64,000 bases of DNA. Origin: Micromonospora sp. WMMD1155. GTDB lineage: Bacteria > Actinomycetota > Actinomycetes > Mycobacteriales > Micromonosporaceae. Numbering within the stretch: the stretch's first letter is position 1; the number at the start of each line of letters is the position of its first letter. The DNA lies in assembly GCF_029581275.1 (NCBI RefSeq), contig NZ_CP120742.1, positions 6,572,501-6,636,500 of the forward strand, given 5' to 3'. Below are positions 42,449 through 51,199 of the stretch, in pieces. Under the pieces are notes generated by a model that did no database searches, was not told the origin of the DNA, and worked only from the letters and a program-made list of their open reading frames with translations. The position numbers and the translations under genes were made by a program.

Positions 42449-45073
42449 GTGGGTGTGTTGTCGATGGACGAGGGCCGCAGCGACCTCGCACCGCTGGTGG
42501 ATCTCCAAGAGGTGGACGAGACGCAGATCGCGGTCGTCGGGGGCAAGGCCGCGCACCTGGGCGCCCTGTCGCGCGTCGACGGGGTTCGCGTGCCGGCCGG
42601 GTTCTGCGTGACGACGGCCGCCTTCCGGCGGGTCCTGGCGGAGGCACCGTCGGTCGGCGAGCTGCTCGACCAGCTCTCGCGCCTGGGCCCGGACGACCGG
42701 GAGGCGATCGGCGCGCTCAGCGCGGAGATCCGCCGGAGCATCGAGGAGACCGCGATCCCGGGCGACGTGGCGGCGGCGATCACCGGCGCGCTCACCCGGT
42801 TCGGGGACGAGACGGCCTACGCCGTGCGGTCCAGCGCCACAGCGGAGGACTCCCCCACGGCTTCCTTCGCGGGCCAGCAGGACACGTACCTGAACGTGAT
42901 GGGGTCGGAGGCGGTTCTGCGGCACGTCAGCCGATGCTGGGCGTCGCTGTTCACCGAGCGGGCCGTCGTCTACCGGCTGCGCAACGGCATCGACCACCGC
43001 TCGGTGCAGATGGCTGTCGTCGTACAGCAGATGGTTTTTCCGGACGCGGCCGGAATCCTGTTCACGGCCGACCCCGTTTCGGGCGACCGGAAGGTCGCGA
43101 CAGTGGACGCCGGCTTCGGCCTCGGCGAGGCCCTGGTGTCCGGCCTGGTCGACCCGGACGTCTTCACGGTGCGCGACGGTGAGGTGGTCACCAGCGCGGT
43201 GGCCGCGAAACACCATGCCGTGGCCGCCCTGCCCGGCGGCGGTACGCGGGAGGTGCCGATCGACCCGCGGCGGCAGGAACAACCGGCGCTGACCGAGGCG
43301 CAGGTCGTGCGGCTCGTGCGGCTCGGGCGGCGGATCGAGGCTCACTTCGGCCGTCCGCAGGACATCGAGTGGTGCCTGGTCGACGACGACTTCCTGATCG
43401 TGCAGAGCCGACCGATCACCACGCTGTTCCCCGTCCCCCCGGCCGCCGACCAGGAGAACCACGTCTACCTCTCGGTCGGTCACCAGCAGATGATGACCGA
43501 CCCCATGAAACCGCTGGGGTCGTCCATGTGGCAGTTGACGGCCATGGCTCCGATGCTGGAGGCCGGCGGGAGGTTGTTCGTCGACGCCACCCGATTGCTG
43601 GCCGCACCAGGCCGCGCCGGGTTCCTGGAGATGGTCGGGAAGTCCGATCCGCTGATGAGGGACGCGTTGCAGACGCTCCTCGACCGCCCGGACTTCGTTC
43701 CGACGGCGCTCACGGGTGACGGTGGTCCCGCCAGGCTGCCGACCGGCGGTACGTCGATCGCAACCGACCCGGCCATCGTGACCGAGCTGATCGAGCGCAG
43801 CGAGGCGTCCGTCGCCGCCCTGCGGCGCGACATCGCGGGGGTGAGCGGTACGGCGCTGTTCGACTTCCTGCTGGAAGCCTTCGAGGAACACAAGCGGATC
43901 CTCGGTGAGCCGCTGAACACGCAGGCGATCATGGCGGGTATGGAGGCCACCTGGTGGCTCAACGACCGGCTGTACGAGTGGCTGGGCGAGAAGAACGCCG
44001 CGGACACCCTCACCCTGTCCGCCCCCGGCAACATCACGTCGGAGATGGGGCTGGCGTTGCTCGACGTCGCCGACCAGATCCGCCCTCATCCGGAGGTGGT
44101 GGCGTTCCTGCGGGGCGTCGAGGACGACGACTTCCTCGACGACCTGCCGAAACTCCCGGGCGGGACCGCCGCGCGTGACGCCATCGAGGCGTATCTCGAC
44201 CGGTACGGCATGCGCTGCGTCGGGGAGATCGACATCACCAGGCCACGGTGGAGCGAACGCCCCAGCACGCTCGTGCCGGTGATCCTCGACAACGTCCGGC
44301 TCTTCGAGCCGGGTGCCGCCAGGAGGCGCTTCGCGCAGGGGCAGCAGCAGGCGCGGGAGAAGGCGCAGGAGGTGCTCGCGCGCCTGCGGGCGCTGCCGGA
44401 CGGGGAGCAGAAGGCCGACGAGACCGAGCGGATGATCGAGCGGGTGCGGACCTTCGTCGGCTATCGGGAGTACCCGAAGTACGGCATCGTCAGCCGCTAC
44501 CTCGTCTACAAGAAGGCCCTGCTCGACGAGGCCGAGCGGCTCGTGCGCGCCGGTGTGCTCGCCGAGAAGGAGGACGTCTTCTACCTGACGTTCCAGGAGT
44601 TCCACGAGGTGGTGCGCACACACCGGGTGGACGACGAGTTGATCCGGCGGCGCGCCGACGCGTTCCGGTCGTACCAGACGCTCACGCCTCCCCGGGTGAT
44701 CACCTCGGACGGCGAGGTCCTCACCGGCGCCTACCGACGCGACGACGTGCCGACCGGCGCCCTGATCGGTGTACCGGTGTCCGCCGGGACTGTCGAAGGA
44801 CGCGCCCGCGTCATCCTCGACATGGCCCAGGCCGATCTCGAAGCGGGTGACATCCTCGTCACGGCCCACACGGACCCCAGCTGGACACCCCTGTTCGTCG
44901 GCATCGCCGGCCTGGTGACGGAGGTCGGCGGGTTGATGACGCACGGCGCGGTGATCGCCCGGGAGTACGGCCTACCGGCTGTCGTCAGCGTCCTCGACGC
45001 CACCCGGCTGATCCGCGACGGGCAGCGGATCCGGGTGCACGGCAGCGACGGGTACGTCGAGATCCTGCCCTGA
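42449..45073 (+). CDS. rph: Rifampin phosphotransferase
   Basis: An 874-aa enzyme that phosphorylates rifamycins at the C21 hydroxyl with ATP, making them inactive. The N-terminal ATP-binding domain (about 1-320) includes YAVRSSATAEDSPTASFAGQ. The rifampin-binding middle domain spans about 330-755. The C-terminal phosphohistidine swivel domain has the catalytic H832 in GGLMTHGAVIAREYG, matching H825 of the Listeria enzyme. GTG 42449 follows GGGGGG at good distance, and the length fits RPH proteins. A RAE lies upstream, indicating rifamycin-linked regulation. Confidence 0.92.
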   Translation: MGVLSMDEGRSDLAPLVDLQEVDETQIAVVGGKAAHLGALSRVDGVRVPAGFCVTTAAFRRVLAEAPSVGELLDQLSRLGPDDREAIGALSAEIRRSIEETAIPGDVAAAITGALTRFGDETAYAVRSSATAEDSPTASFAGQQDTYLNVMGSEAVLRHVSRCWASLFTERAVVYRLRNGIDHRSVQMAVVVQQMVFPDAAGILFTADPVSGDRKVATVDAGFGLGEALVSGLVDPDVFTVRDGEVVTSAVAAKHHAVAALPGGGTREVPIDPRRQEQPALTEAQVVRLVRLGRRIEAHFGRPQDIEWCLVDDDFLIVQSRPITTLFPVPPAADQENHVYLSVGHQQMMTDPMKPLGSSMWQLTAMAPMLEAGGRLFVDATRLLAAPGRAGFLEMVGKSDPLMRDALQTLLDRPDFVPTALTGDGGPARLPTGGTSIATDPAIVTELIERSEASVAALRRDIAGVSGTALFDFLLEAFEEHKRILGEPLNTQAIMAGMEATWWLNDRLYEWLGEKNAADTLTLSAPGNITSEMGLALLDVADQIRPHPEVVAFLRGVEDDDFLDDLPKLPGGTAARDAIEAYLDRYGMRCVGEIDITRPRWSERPSTLVPVILDNVRLFEPGAARRRFAQGQQQAREKAQEVLARLRALPDGEQKADETERMIERVRTFVGYREYPKYGIVSRYLVYKKALLDEAERLVRAGVLAEKEDVFYLTFQEFHEVVRTHRVDDELIRRRADAFRSYQTLTPPRVITSDGEVLTGAYRRDDVPTGALIGVPVSAGTVEGRARVILDMAQADLEAGDILVTAHTDPSWTPLFVGIAGLVTEVGGLMTHGAVIAREYGLPAVVSVLDATRLIRDGQRIRVHGSDGYVEILP

Positions 45074-45407
45074 CCGGACGGCACCGCGCGGGCCGTGGCG
45101 GGCGTCCGGGCGTACCCCGTGGGGGATGCCCGCACGCCCGCGGACCGCGTCCTGCGCGGCTGGCTGACGTCGGCGCGCCTCGACGGACGCCGACCGCGGC
45201 GGCACACCGGACTGCATCCCGGGCCGAGTTTCGTAGCGTCCGCGTCGAACACTCCGGTCGCGGTTTTCCACGGACCAGGCCGAGCATAACGCCCTGCCCG
45301 CCTCACATTACCGATAATCTGCCGTCGACTGAATCACATTCCGCAGCGCCGTCGGCCAGCATGACCGCGTCAGTGGCGTAAGGCCAGGTGGCGGCAGGGT
45401 GGTCCAC

Positions 45408-45493
45408 TCCGGACGCTTAACGAGAACTTAAGGAAGTAAGGCCGAAAAACTGTTATCCGTAGCCGAGAAGGCGGCCACCAGGGAGCGTCCGGA
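45408..45493 (+). promoter_or_regulatory. Possible structured leader before the DUF1996 gene
   Basis: The stretch 45074-45596 has no gene. TCCGGACGCT (45408-45417) and its exact inverse AGCGTCCGGA (45484-45493) can close a 66-nt loop. The loop is AT-richer than its surroundings. The 8-mer GTAAGGCC lies inside it at 45436-45443 and also occurs just outside at 45378-45385, while GGTGGC (45388) and GCCACC lie near the stem as a second possible pairing. No known riboswitch is recognised. Confidence 0.4.
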
Positions 45494-45596
45494 ATGGCTC
45501 CCTTAATTCTTCGTCCACGAGTTGATGCGAATCCCTCGACCCGCTCATAATTCTTTCCGCCATGAGCTGTGCCGTCGACTCGAAGGACAATTGGTA

Positions 45597-47105
45597 ATGC
45601 GGACTCCCCCCGCGCATGTCGCACCGCCGGACCGGGCGCGCAAGCGCCGTCGTATCACCCGCCTCACGCTGGCCGGCGCGGTCGCCGCCGCGTTGACCGC
45701 GAGCGGCATCTACATCGCCGGCGCCCAGGCCGAGGAGGTCTCCGTCCCGGGCCGGGTCCAGGCGGAGGGCTTCGCGGCGCAGTCCGGCGCGCAGACCGAG
45801 AACACCGGCGACGCCGACGGCGGCCGCAACGTCGGCTGGCTCGCCGACGGCGACTGGCTGCGGTACGACGGCGTGTCGATCACCGGGGCCGACCTGACCG
45901 CCCGGGTGTCCTCGCACAACTCCGCCGGTGGCACCGTCGAGCTGCGCCTCGGCGCGCAGGACGGCACGCTGTTGGCCGACTTCCCGATCGCCCCGACCGG
46001 CGGCTGGCAGAAGTGGACGACCGTCACCGCGAAGGCGTCGAGCGTGCCCGCCGCCCCGCAGACCGTCTTCGCCGTGCTGAAGAGCACCTCGACGTCGGAC
46101 TTCGTCAACCTGAACTGGTTCACGTTCGGCCCCGCGACGGCCGCGTCGCCCGGCGCGTCGGCCACGCCGAGCACGTCGCCGAGTGCCTCGGCCACCCCGA
46201 GCGCCACCCCGTCGTCGTCCGCCTCCGCGTCGGTGCCGCCGAGCGCGCCGGCCGGCGGCTGGGTGCCTGTCGACCAGGCCCGGTGGGACAGGGAACTGGC
46301 CGCCTTCAACGCGATCACGCCGAAGCCGGTGACCCCGGGCACCACCCGGGTCCCCGAATTCCACACCGACTGCGAGGTCGCCAACTCCGCGCCGGACGAC
46401 CCGATCGTCGTGCCCGGCCTGCCCGGCGCCTCCCACATGCACACGTTCTTCGGTACGAAGATCGACGCCTTCACCACGACGGACCAGCTGCTCTCCGAGA
46501 CGACCAACTGCAACGCCCCGGGTGACAACAGCGCCTACTGGGTCCCGGAGCTGCGCAAGGACGGCAAGGCCGTGCCGATCAAGAGCTTCCGCGTCTACTA
46601 CGGCTCGCGGGTCAAGGACCCGTCCACCGTCAAGCCCTTCCCGCCGGGCCTGCGGGTCGTCGAGGGTGACGCGAAGAAGCAGGTGGACACCCCGAAGAAC
46701 GCCGGGAGCAACCAGTTCTGGTGCGCCGGCAGCGCCGAGATCGGCCGCAGCGCCGACGGCAACTGGCCGGTCTGCGCCCCCGGTGGCAACCTGATCTTCC
46801 AGCTCGTCTTCAAGGACTGCTGGGACGGCAAGAACATCGACTCGCCCGACCACAAGTCACACATGGGCGACCCGGTGAACGGCGTCTGCACCGGCAAGTA
46901 CCCGGTGGCCGTGCCGGATCTGTCCTTCATGGTGAACTACCAGTCGTTGGGCGGTGACGGTCTCAGCCTCTCCTCCGGCAAGCCGTCGTCCATGCACGGT
47001 GACTTCATGAACGCCTGGGACCCGGCCCGCCTCGGTGCTCTGGTGAAGTCCTGCCTCAACCAGAACGCCAAGTGCGGCACCGAGGTGAGCTTCGCCGGCG
47101 GCTGA
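45597..47105 (+). CDS. Secreted CBM6-like and DUF1996 two-domain protein
   Basis: A 502-aa exported protein. After a basic start and signal helix (ITRLTLAGAVAAALTASGIY, about 20-39), residues 50-155 look like a CBM6/35 carbohydrate-binding module (VQAEGFAAQSGAQTENTGDA, then WLRYDGVSI). A Ser/Pro/Thr/Ala linker of about 45 residues follows. The DUF1996 domain occupies the last 265 residues, with HTDCEVANSAPDDPIVVPG and SHMHTFFG. DUF1996 is found in fungi and actinobacteria in extracellular proteins. Plant-polymer binding is likely; the catalytic role is unknown. Confidence 0.85.
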   Translation: MRTPPAHVAPPDRARKRRRITRLTLAGAVAAALTASGIYIAGAQAEEVSVPGRVQAEGFAAQSGAQTENTGDADGGRNVGWLADGDWLRYDGVSITGADLTARVSSHNSAGGTVELRLGAQDGTLLADFPIAPTGGWQKWTTVTAKASSVPAAPQTVFAVLKSTSTSDFVNLNWFTFGPATAASPGASATPSTSPSASATPSATPSSSASASVPPSAPAGGWVPVDQARWDRELAAFNAITPKPVTPGTTRVPEFHTDCEVANSAPDDPIVVPGLPGASHMHTFFGTKIDAFTTTDQLLSETTNCNAPGDNSAYWVPELRKDGKAVPIKSFRVYYGSRVKDPSTVKPFPPGLRVVEGDAKKQVDTPKNAGSNQFWCAGSAEIGRSADGNWPVCAPGGNLIFQLVFKDCWDGKNIDSPDHKSHMGDPVNGVCTGKYPVAVPDLSFMVNYQSLGGDGLSLSSGKPSSMHGDFMNAWDPARLGALVKSCLNQNAKCGTEVSFAGG

Positions 47106-47120
47106 CCGACGCCAGGCAGA

Positions 47121-47152
47121 GACGGCCCTCGCACTCCGGTGCGGGGGCCGTC
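47121..47152 (+). terminator. Hairpin terminator after the DUF1996 gene
   Basis: GACGGCCCTCGCAC (47121-47134) pairs with GTGCGGGGGCCGTC (47139-47152) with one T-G wobble and a TCCG tetraloop. It begins 15 nt after the stop codon. Confidence 0.85.
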
Positions 47153-47289
47153 AGTCTGCGGGAGGCGGTCCTAGAGTGGCCGGCGAAGGTCAGCGGACGC
47201 GCCACCGTCCGGGCGAGTCGATGACGGGCCCACGTTCCGGCCCCGGTCTAGTCTCTGGGTCGAGACAACGACCTCCAGAGGAGCAGGGC

Positions 47290-47931
47290 ATGGGCCTCGT
47301 CCACATCGAACTGTTCGCGACCCTCGACCTCGTCGCGCAGGCGCCCGGCGGTCCCGAGGAGGACCCGGCGGGGTTCCCGTTCGGCGGCTGGCAGGCGCCT
47401 CTGCTGGACGAGGTGGCCGGAGCGCAGGTCGCGGCCGCGTACGAGGGCACCGACGCTCTCCTGCTCGGCAGGCGGACGTACGACATCTTCGCCGCGTACT
47501 GGCCGCATCAGGTCGGCGGCCAGGACGACGACATCGCCACGCTCTTCAACAGTATCCCGAAGTACGTGGCCTCCCGGGGCACGCCCGACCTCTCGTGGGC
47601 CGGGTCCACCCAGCTCGGCCCGGACCTGGCCGACGCGGTGCGCGAGATCCGCGACCGGCACGAGCACGTGAAGGTCGTCGGGAGCGTGAACCTGGTGCAG
47701 ACCCTTCTGCGCGAGAAGCTCTTCGACCGCCTGGACCTGTGGCTGCACCCGATCGTGCTCGGCGTCGGCAAGAAGGTGTTCGACGGCGGCGAGGTGCCCA
47801 CCAACCTCACGCTCCTCGAACCACCGGCGGCCGGCACGAAGGGCACCGTCTACCTGAGGTACGCGCTGGCCGACGGCACGCCCGCCACGGGCGACATGGC
47901 CGCACCCGATCGCGGTGCCCGGAACGACTGA
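47290..47931 (+). CDS. Dihydrofolate reductase family protein (RibD C-terminal-like)
   Basis: A 213-aa protein with a DHFR/RibD-type fold: a first strand VHIELFATLDLVAQAPGG, DALLLGRRTYDIFAAYWP near 55-72, and VVGSVNLVQTLLREKLFDRL near 137-156 followed by HPIVLGVGKKVFDGG. Members use NADPH; this stand-alone type has no proven substrate. A GAGGAG ribosome site supports ATG 47290. Confidence 0.85.
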   Translation: MGLVHIELFATLDLVAQAPGGPEEDPAGFPFGGWQAPLLDEVAGAQVAAAYEGTDALLLGRRTYDIFAAYWPHQVGGQDDDIATLFNSIPKYVASRGTPDLSWAGSTQLGPDLADAVREIRDRHEHVKVVGSVNLVQTLLREKLFDRLDLWLHPIVLGVGKKVFDGGEVPTNLTLLEPPAAGTKGTVYLRYALADGTPATGDMAAPDRGARND

Positions 47932-47994
47932 CGTCGCTTGCACCCAACGGGGTCCGCCGTCGCGCACATCGCCTAGCGTCCGGCGGGCACTGCC

Positions 47995-48327
47995 TCAGCG
48001 GGCGGCCTCGTCGGGGACGGACCGCGGGTGCCGCAACGCGCTCAGCAGGGCGGTGACGACGGCAACCACCAGCAGGACCCGCACCACGTTGAACAGCACC
48101 GTGTCGCCTGTGGAGTGCGGCGGAAAGAGGTCCTTCACGAGCCAGCCACCGCCCAGCCCGAGGCCCAGGCAGACGTACATGGCGGCCCGCAGACGTGGGA
48201 GAGGTTGTGGACGGCCGAAGATCCGGGGCACCTGCCTGCCGCCACGGCTCCGGTGGAGCAGCACGACGGCCATGGTGAGACTGACCGCGAGGCACGCGAC
48301 GGCCAGCACCACGTCCACGGATTCCAT
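47995..48327 (-). CDS. Small membrane protein of unknown function
   Basis: A 110-aa protein with three hydrophobic segments (about residues 3-23, 50-66 and 80-98) separated by a basic loop RSRGGRQVPRIFGRPQPLPR. I recognise no named family. It could be a small stress or cell-envelope protein. The start ATG 48327 is the first in the frame. A repeat-rich intergenic region lies upstream. Confidence 0.55.
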   Translation of the reverse strand: MESVDVVLAVACLAVSLTMAVVLLHRSRGGRQVPRIFGRPQPLPRLRAAMYVCLGLGLGGGWLVKDLFPPHSTGDTVLFNVVRVLLVVAVVTALLSALRHPRSVPDEAAR

Positions 48328-48447
48328 GGGCCACAGGCTATCCGACGGAATCCCGCGCAGCAGGTGCGCGTCGGTCGACCGGCTGAGAACCACAACGGCG
48401 GCAACGCGCGGGGCACCGGCGGTCGAGTGCTCGTCTGCTCGTCGCCG

Positions 48448-48523
48448 AGATCCGCACAACATCAGGGATGTTGGTGTCTCCCGCCCGCCCGAGGCAGCAA
48501 CATCCCGGATGTTGCGCGGATCT
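48448..48523. repeat. 26-bp imperfect inverted repeat made of nested palindromes
   Basis: Arm 48448-48473 and arm 48498-48523 are inverse copies with 24 of 26 bases matching. Each arm itself holds a palindrome of the type CAACATCNNGGATGTTG next to GATCCGC. The loop is 24 nt. It adjoins the heptamer array. Confidence 0.85.
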
Positions 48524-48526
48524 TGG

Positions 48527-48610
48527 GCGCGAGGCGCGAGGCGCGAGGCGCGAGGCGCGAGGCGCGAGGCGCGAGGCGCGAGGCGCGAGGCGCGAGGCGC
48601 GAGGCGCGAG
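48527..48610. repeat. Heptamer array (GCGCGAG), 12 exact copies
   Basis: GCGCGAG is repeated 12 times without error over 84 bp. It ends 4 nt before the stop codon of the minus-strand membrane gene at 48615. The unit length is not a multiple of three, so it is not a coding repeat. Such perfect short repeats are prone to slippage and copy-number change. Confidence 0.95.
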
Positions 48611-48614
48611 GGTG

Positions 48615-49238
48615 TCAGGAGAGGGCTCCACCGACCAGCGCGAAGCTCACCAGGATCGCGGCGGCCAGGGGTACGGCCACCGCGACGACGAGTGCCCGCC
48701 GACGGTGTGACTCGCCGGTCAGCACGACGATCAGCAGGCCCAGCGCCACGTCGATGGCGACGTTCCACCACGCGAGTGAGGAGTAGTCGGGATCGTTCGC
48801 CTTGCCGACGAACCGGGCCGCCTCCTCGAAGAACACGGCTGCGGGCAGCGCCGCGCCGACGACCTGCCGCCAGCCCGCGCCGCGCGCCCACGTCCCCGCG
48901 GTGCCGAACACCACCCCGGCGAGCACGCCGAAGAACATCCAGATCAGCGACGACGGCGCCCAGAGCACCGCGAGGTCGTCGCCTTGCAGGATTGCGGCCG
49001 CGAGGTAGTAGCTGGGTACCGCGACGACGAGCAGGACGGTGGCGCCGAGCGCGGCGCGAAGCCACCCGGACCGCACCCAGTATCCGAAGAAGAACGCGGC
49101 GACCGCCCAGGTGGCGGTGGAGTTGCCGAGTTCGGCGACGGGGAACGGCAGCCACTTGATCCAGCAGAAGTCGAGGACGCCGAGCAGGAAGCCGCCCACC
49201 ACGGAGGCGAGTGCCACCGTCCGATCACCAGGTCGCAT
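48615..49238 (-). CDS. Membrane protein, DUF6518-like
   Basis: A 207-aa protein with six to seven hydrophobic segments. The beginning RPGDRTVALASVVGGFLLG and the following LDFCWIKWLPFPVAELGNST have the look of the DUF6518 family as I remember it. The function is unknown. The 3' end meets the heptamer array, and the 273-nt space upstream contains the 25-bp tandem repeat array. Confidence 0.6.
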   Translation of the reverse strand: MRPGDRTVALASVVGGFLLGVLDFCWIKWLPFPVAELGNSTATWAVAAFFFGYWVRSGWLRAALGATVLLVVAVPSYYLAAAILQGDDLAVLWAPSSLIWMFFGVLAGVVFGTAGTWARGAGWRQVVGAALPAAVFFEEAARFVGKANDPDYSSLAWWNVAIDVALGLLIVVLTGESHRRRALVVAVAVPLAAAILVSFALVGGALS

Positions 49239-49390
49239 GTTCGCAGAGCATACCGAGTATGCGACAGCGGACCGCCACCCTGGTCGTCCGGGCCGGACCG
49301 AGGGGCGGCCCGGCAACCCCAGGCCCCGATCGCTCAACGGCGCGGCAACCCCAGCCCCCCGCGTCCCGCCCCGGCGGCAGCCCGCGTCGA

Positions 49391-49530
49391 CCGACCCGAA
49401 CGCAGCCCGCGTCGACCGACCCGAACGCAGCCCGGGTCAACCGACACGAACGCAGCCCGGGTCAACCGACCCGAACGCAGCCCGGGTCAACCGACACGAA
49501 CGCAGCCCGGGTCAACCGGCCCGAACGCGG
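49391..49530. repeat. 25-bp tandem repeat, 5 copies plus partial ends
   Basis: Five units of 25 bp lie head to tail at 49391-49515 (for example CCGACCCGAACGCAGCCCGG at 49416), with copies alternating between CCGACCC and CCGACAC. A partial sixth copy ends at about 49530 and a partial one precedes 49391. The stop codon of the DUF6069-like gene (49512-49514) lies inside the fifth copy, so the array has reached into coding DNA. Confidence 0.92.
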
Positions 49531-49946
49531 AGGCTGCGCGTCAGGGTGGGGATCACGACCGCCGCCGGTACGAGGTGCAGGCCGAGAAGGGCGACGGTGG
49601 TGGCGGTGTTCGCCCCGGCGAGCAGAGGCGGGACGAGCGAGATCGCGGTCAGCGACACCGCCGTCCAGAGGAACCGCTCGGCGGGGCGGGCGCTCCACCG
49701 CAGCAGGGCGACGGCGATGACGACGCCGACGATCGAGAAGAAGCCGGTCACCACGGCGAACCCGCCCAGCGGGATCTTCTCCCCGCCGTCGGGGATCTCG
49801 AAGTCGACGCCGACGGCCTGGGCGAGCGCGGCGGCGGCTGTGGTGACCACGATCGCGGCGAGGGTGACGATGATGCCGGTGCCGGCGAGCCCGAGGATGC
49901 GGCGGTTGGTCCGAGTGGGTGCAGGGGCGGCGTTCGCGCTGGTCAT
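49512..49946 (-). CDS. DUF6069-like membrane protein
   Basis: A 144-aa protein with four hydrophobic segments (about 20-45, 62-84, 92-110 and 113-132). The layout, with GVDFEIPDGGEKIPLGGFAVV in the first outer loop, resembles the DUF6069 family. It starts 1 nt after the stop of the SigG-like sigma gene, so the two are co-translated, and it may be a membrane partner of that pathway. The C-terminal end (TLTRSLRVRAG) is encoded at the edge of the 25-bp repeat array. Confidence 0.65.
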   Translation of the reverse strand: MTSANAAPAPTRTNRRILGLAGTGIIVTLAAIVVTTAAAALAQAVGVDFEIPDGGEKIPLGGFAVVTGFFSIVGVVIAVALLRWSARPAERFLWTAVSLTAISLVPPLLAGANTATTVALLGLHLVPAAVVIPTLTRSLRVRAG

Positions 49947-49947
49947 G

Positions 49948-50946
49948 TCAGTGCTCCTCAGGTTCGCTAGTAGGCGGACGCTGCGCCGACAGCCGCTCGG
50001 GCAGCCCGAGCGTCGGGAACCGGTCGGCATGGAAGGTGACGATCTCGGTGATCGCCCCGCCGGTGATGCGCAGGACGTCGAGCGTCAGCGGCAGGTACGC
50101 GTTCTCCGGCTCCCGCCAGTGGTAGAAGGCGACGGCGGGCTGCCGGTTGACGGAGGTGGGGACGCCGCGCAGGCCGGTCATGCGGTCGAAGCCGTCCTCG
50201 ATCCAGTCGTTCACCACCGCGTCGCGCCCGACGTGCAGGCCCGGGGTGGGCGGCATCGAGCAGCGCACGTCGTCGCGCAGCATCGTGGTGAGTCGGCCGA
50301 TGTCGGTGGCGACGCTGGCTTCGGTGAAGCGGCGTACCAGTTCACGGGTCGCGGCGTCCTCGTCGCCGCCGGTCCAGTCCTGCCGTTCGGCGGGCAGGTG
50401 CTCCCGCATGCCGGCGCGGGCGCGTTGCAGCGCGCTGTTCACCGAGTTGACGGAGTCGCCGAGCAGGTCCGCGACATCCTTCGCCGGCCAGCCGAGCACA
50501 TCGCGCAGGATCAGCGCGGCCCGTGGGCGCGGTGCGAGGTGCTGGACGGCGACCACGTACGCCAGCTCGATCGTCTCCCGGGCGACGGCGACGGCCTCCG
50601 GTTCGTCGGCGTCGCCCGCCGGCAGCTCGTCGAGCAGCCGGTCCGGGTAGGGCTGCAACCAGCGCACCTCGCCGCCGGTCGCGGGCTCCGGGCGGCATTT
50701 GGCGAGCAGGTCGAGGCAGGCGTTGGTGGCGATCCGGTACAGCCAGGCCCGAAACGTCGAGCGGCCCTCGAAGGTCTCCCGCCGCCGCCAGGCCCGTAGG
50801 AACGTCTCCTGCACGGTGTCCTCGGCGTCTTCGAACGACCCGAGCATCCGGTAGCAGTGCACGTGCAGTTCCCGTCGGTGCCGCTGCGCCAGCCCGGTGA
50901 ACTCCGGCTCGTCGACCTCGGCGAGGTCCCTCACGTCGGTACTCAT
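49948..50946 (-). CDS. ECF sigma factor with C-terminal SnoaL-like domain (SigG/TIGR02960-like)
   Basis: A 332-aa sigma factor. Region 2 (LHVHCYRMLGSFEDAEDTVQ, then FRAWLYRIATNACLDLL) and region 4 (LRDVLGWPAKDVADLLGDSV followed by NSALQRARAGM) are clear. Residues 205-325 are an NTF2/SnoaL-like fold (VRRFTEASVATDIGRLTTML; WHR-like VAFYHWREP), which in this sigma group binds intramolecularly or to a small ligand instead of an anti-sigma protein. GGAAGGATGA precedes ATG 50946. Confidence 0.85.
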   Translation of the reverse strand: MSTDVRDLAEVDEPEFTGLAQRHRRELHVHCYRMLGSFEDAEDTVQETFLRAWRRRETFEGRSTFRAWLYRIATNACLDLLAKCRPEPATGGEVRWLQPYPDRLLDELPAGDADEPEAVAVARETIELAYVVAVQHLAPRPRAALILRDVLGWPAKDVADLLGDSVNSVNSALQRARAGMREHLPAERQDWTGGDEDAATRELVRRFTEASVATDIGRLTTMLRDDVRCSMPPTPGLHVGRDAVVNDWIEDGFDRMTGLRGVPTSVNRQPAVAFYHWREPENAYLPLTLDVLRITGGAITEIVTFHADRFPTLGLPERLSAQRPPTSEPEEH

Positions 50947-51199
50947 CACGTCATCCTTCCGCCTCGTCATGTCCTGGCATAGGTGTGACGGGCGTGGGTC
51001 GGAAAACTCATCACCGGACGGTGCGGGTCGATCCGTCTCGGATGCTGCCCGACCTCCCTGCCCCGGCAGAGCAGGCACCCGACACGGCACTCAAGGCCGT
51101 CGTGAACGGATAGGCGCGGCTGCCATGGACTAGCGTGGATCGAGCATGATCGCTAGCCTTGGCGGGCTTCCTCCACTGTGGACAACGGAAAGGCCCCTC

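Noticed and set aside
47915..49159. Open frames containing Arg-Glu-Ala-Arg-Gly repeats over the heptamer array
   Set aside because: They arise only because a 7-nt repeat is open in several frames; no start signal or conserved domain supports them.
48527..49515. CRISPR array
   Set aside because: The heptamer and 25-bp repeats have no spacers, and no cas gene is present.
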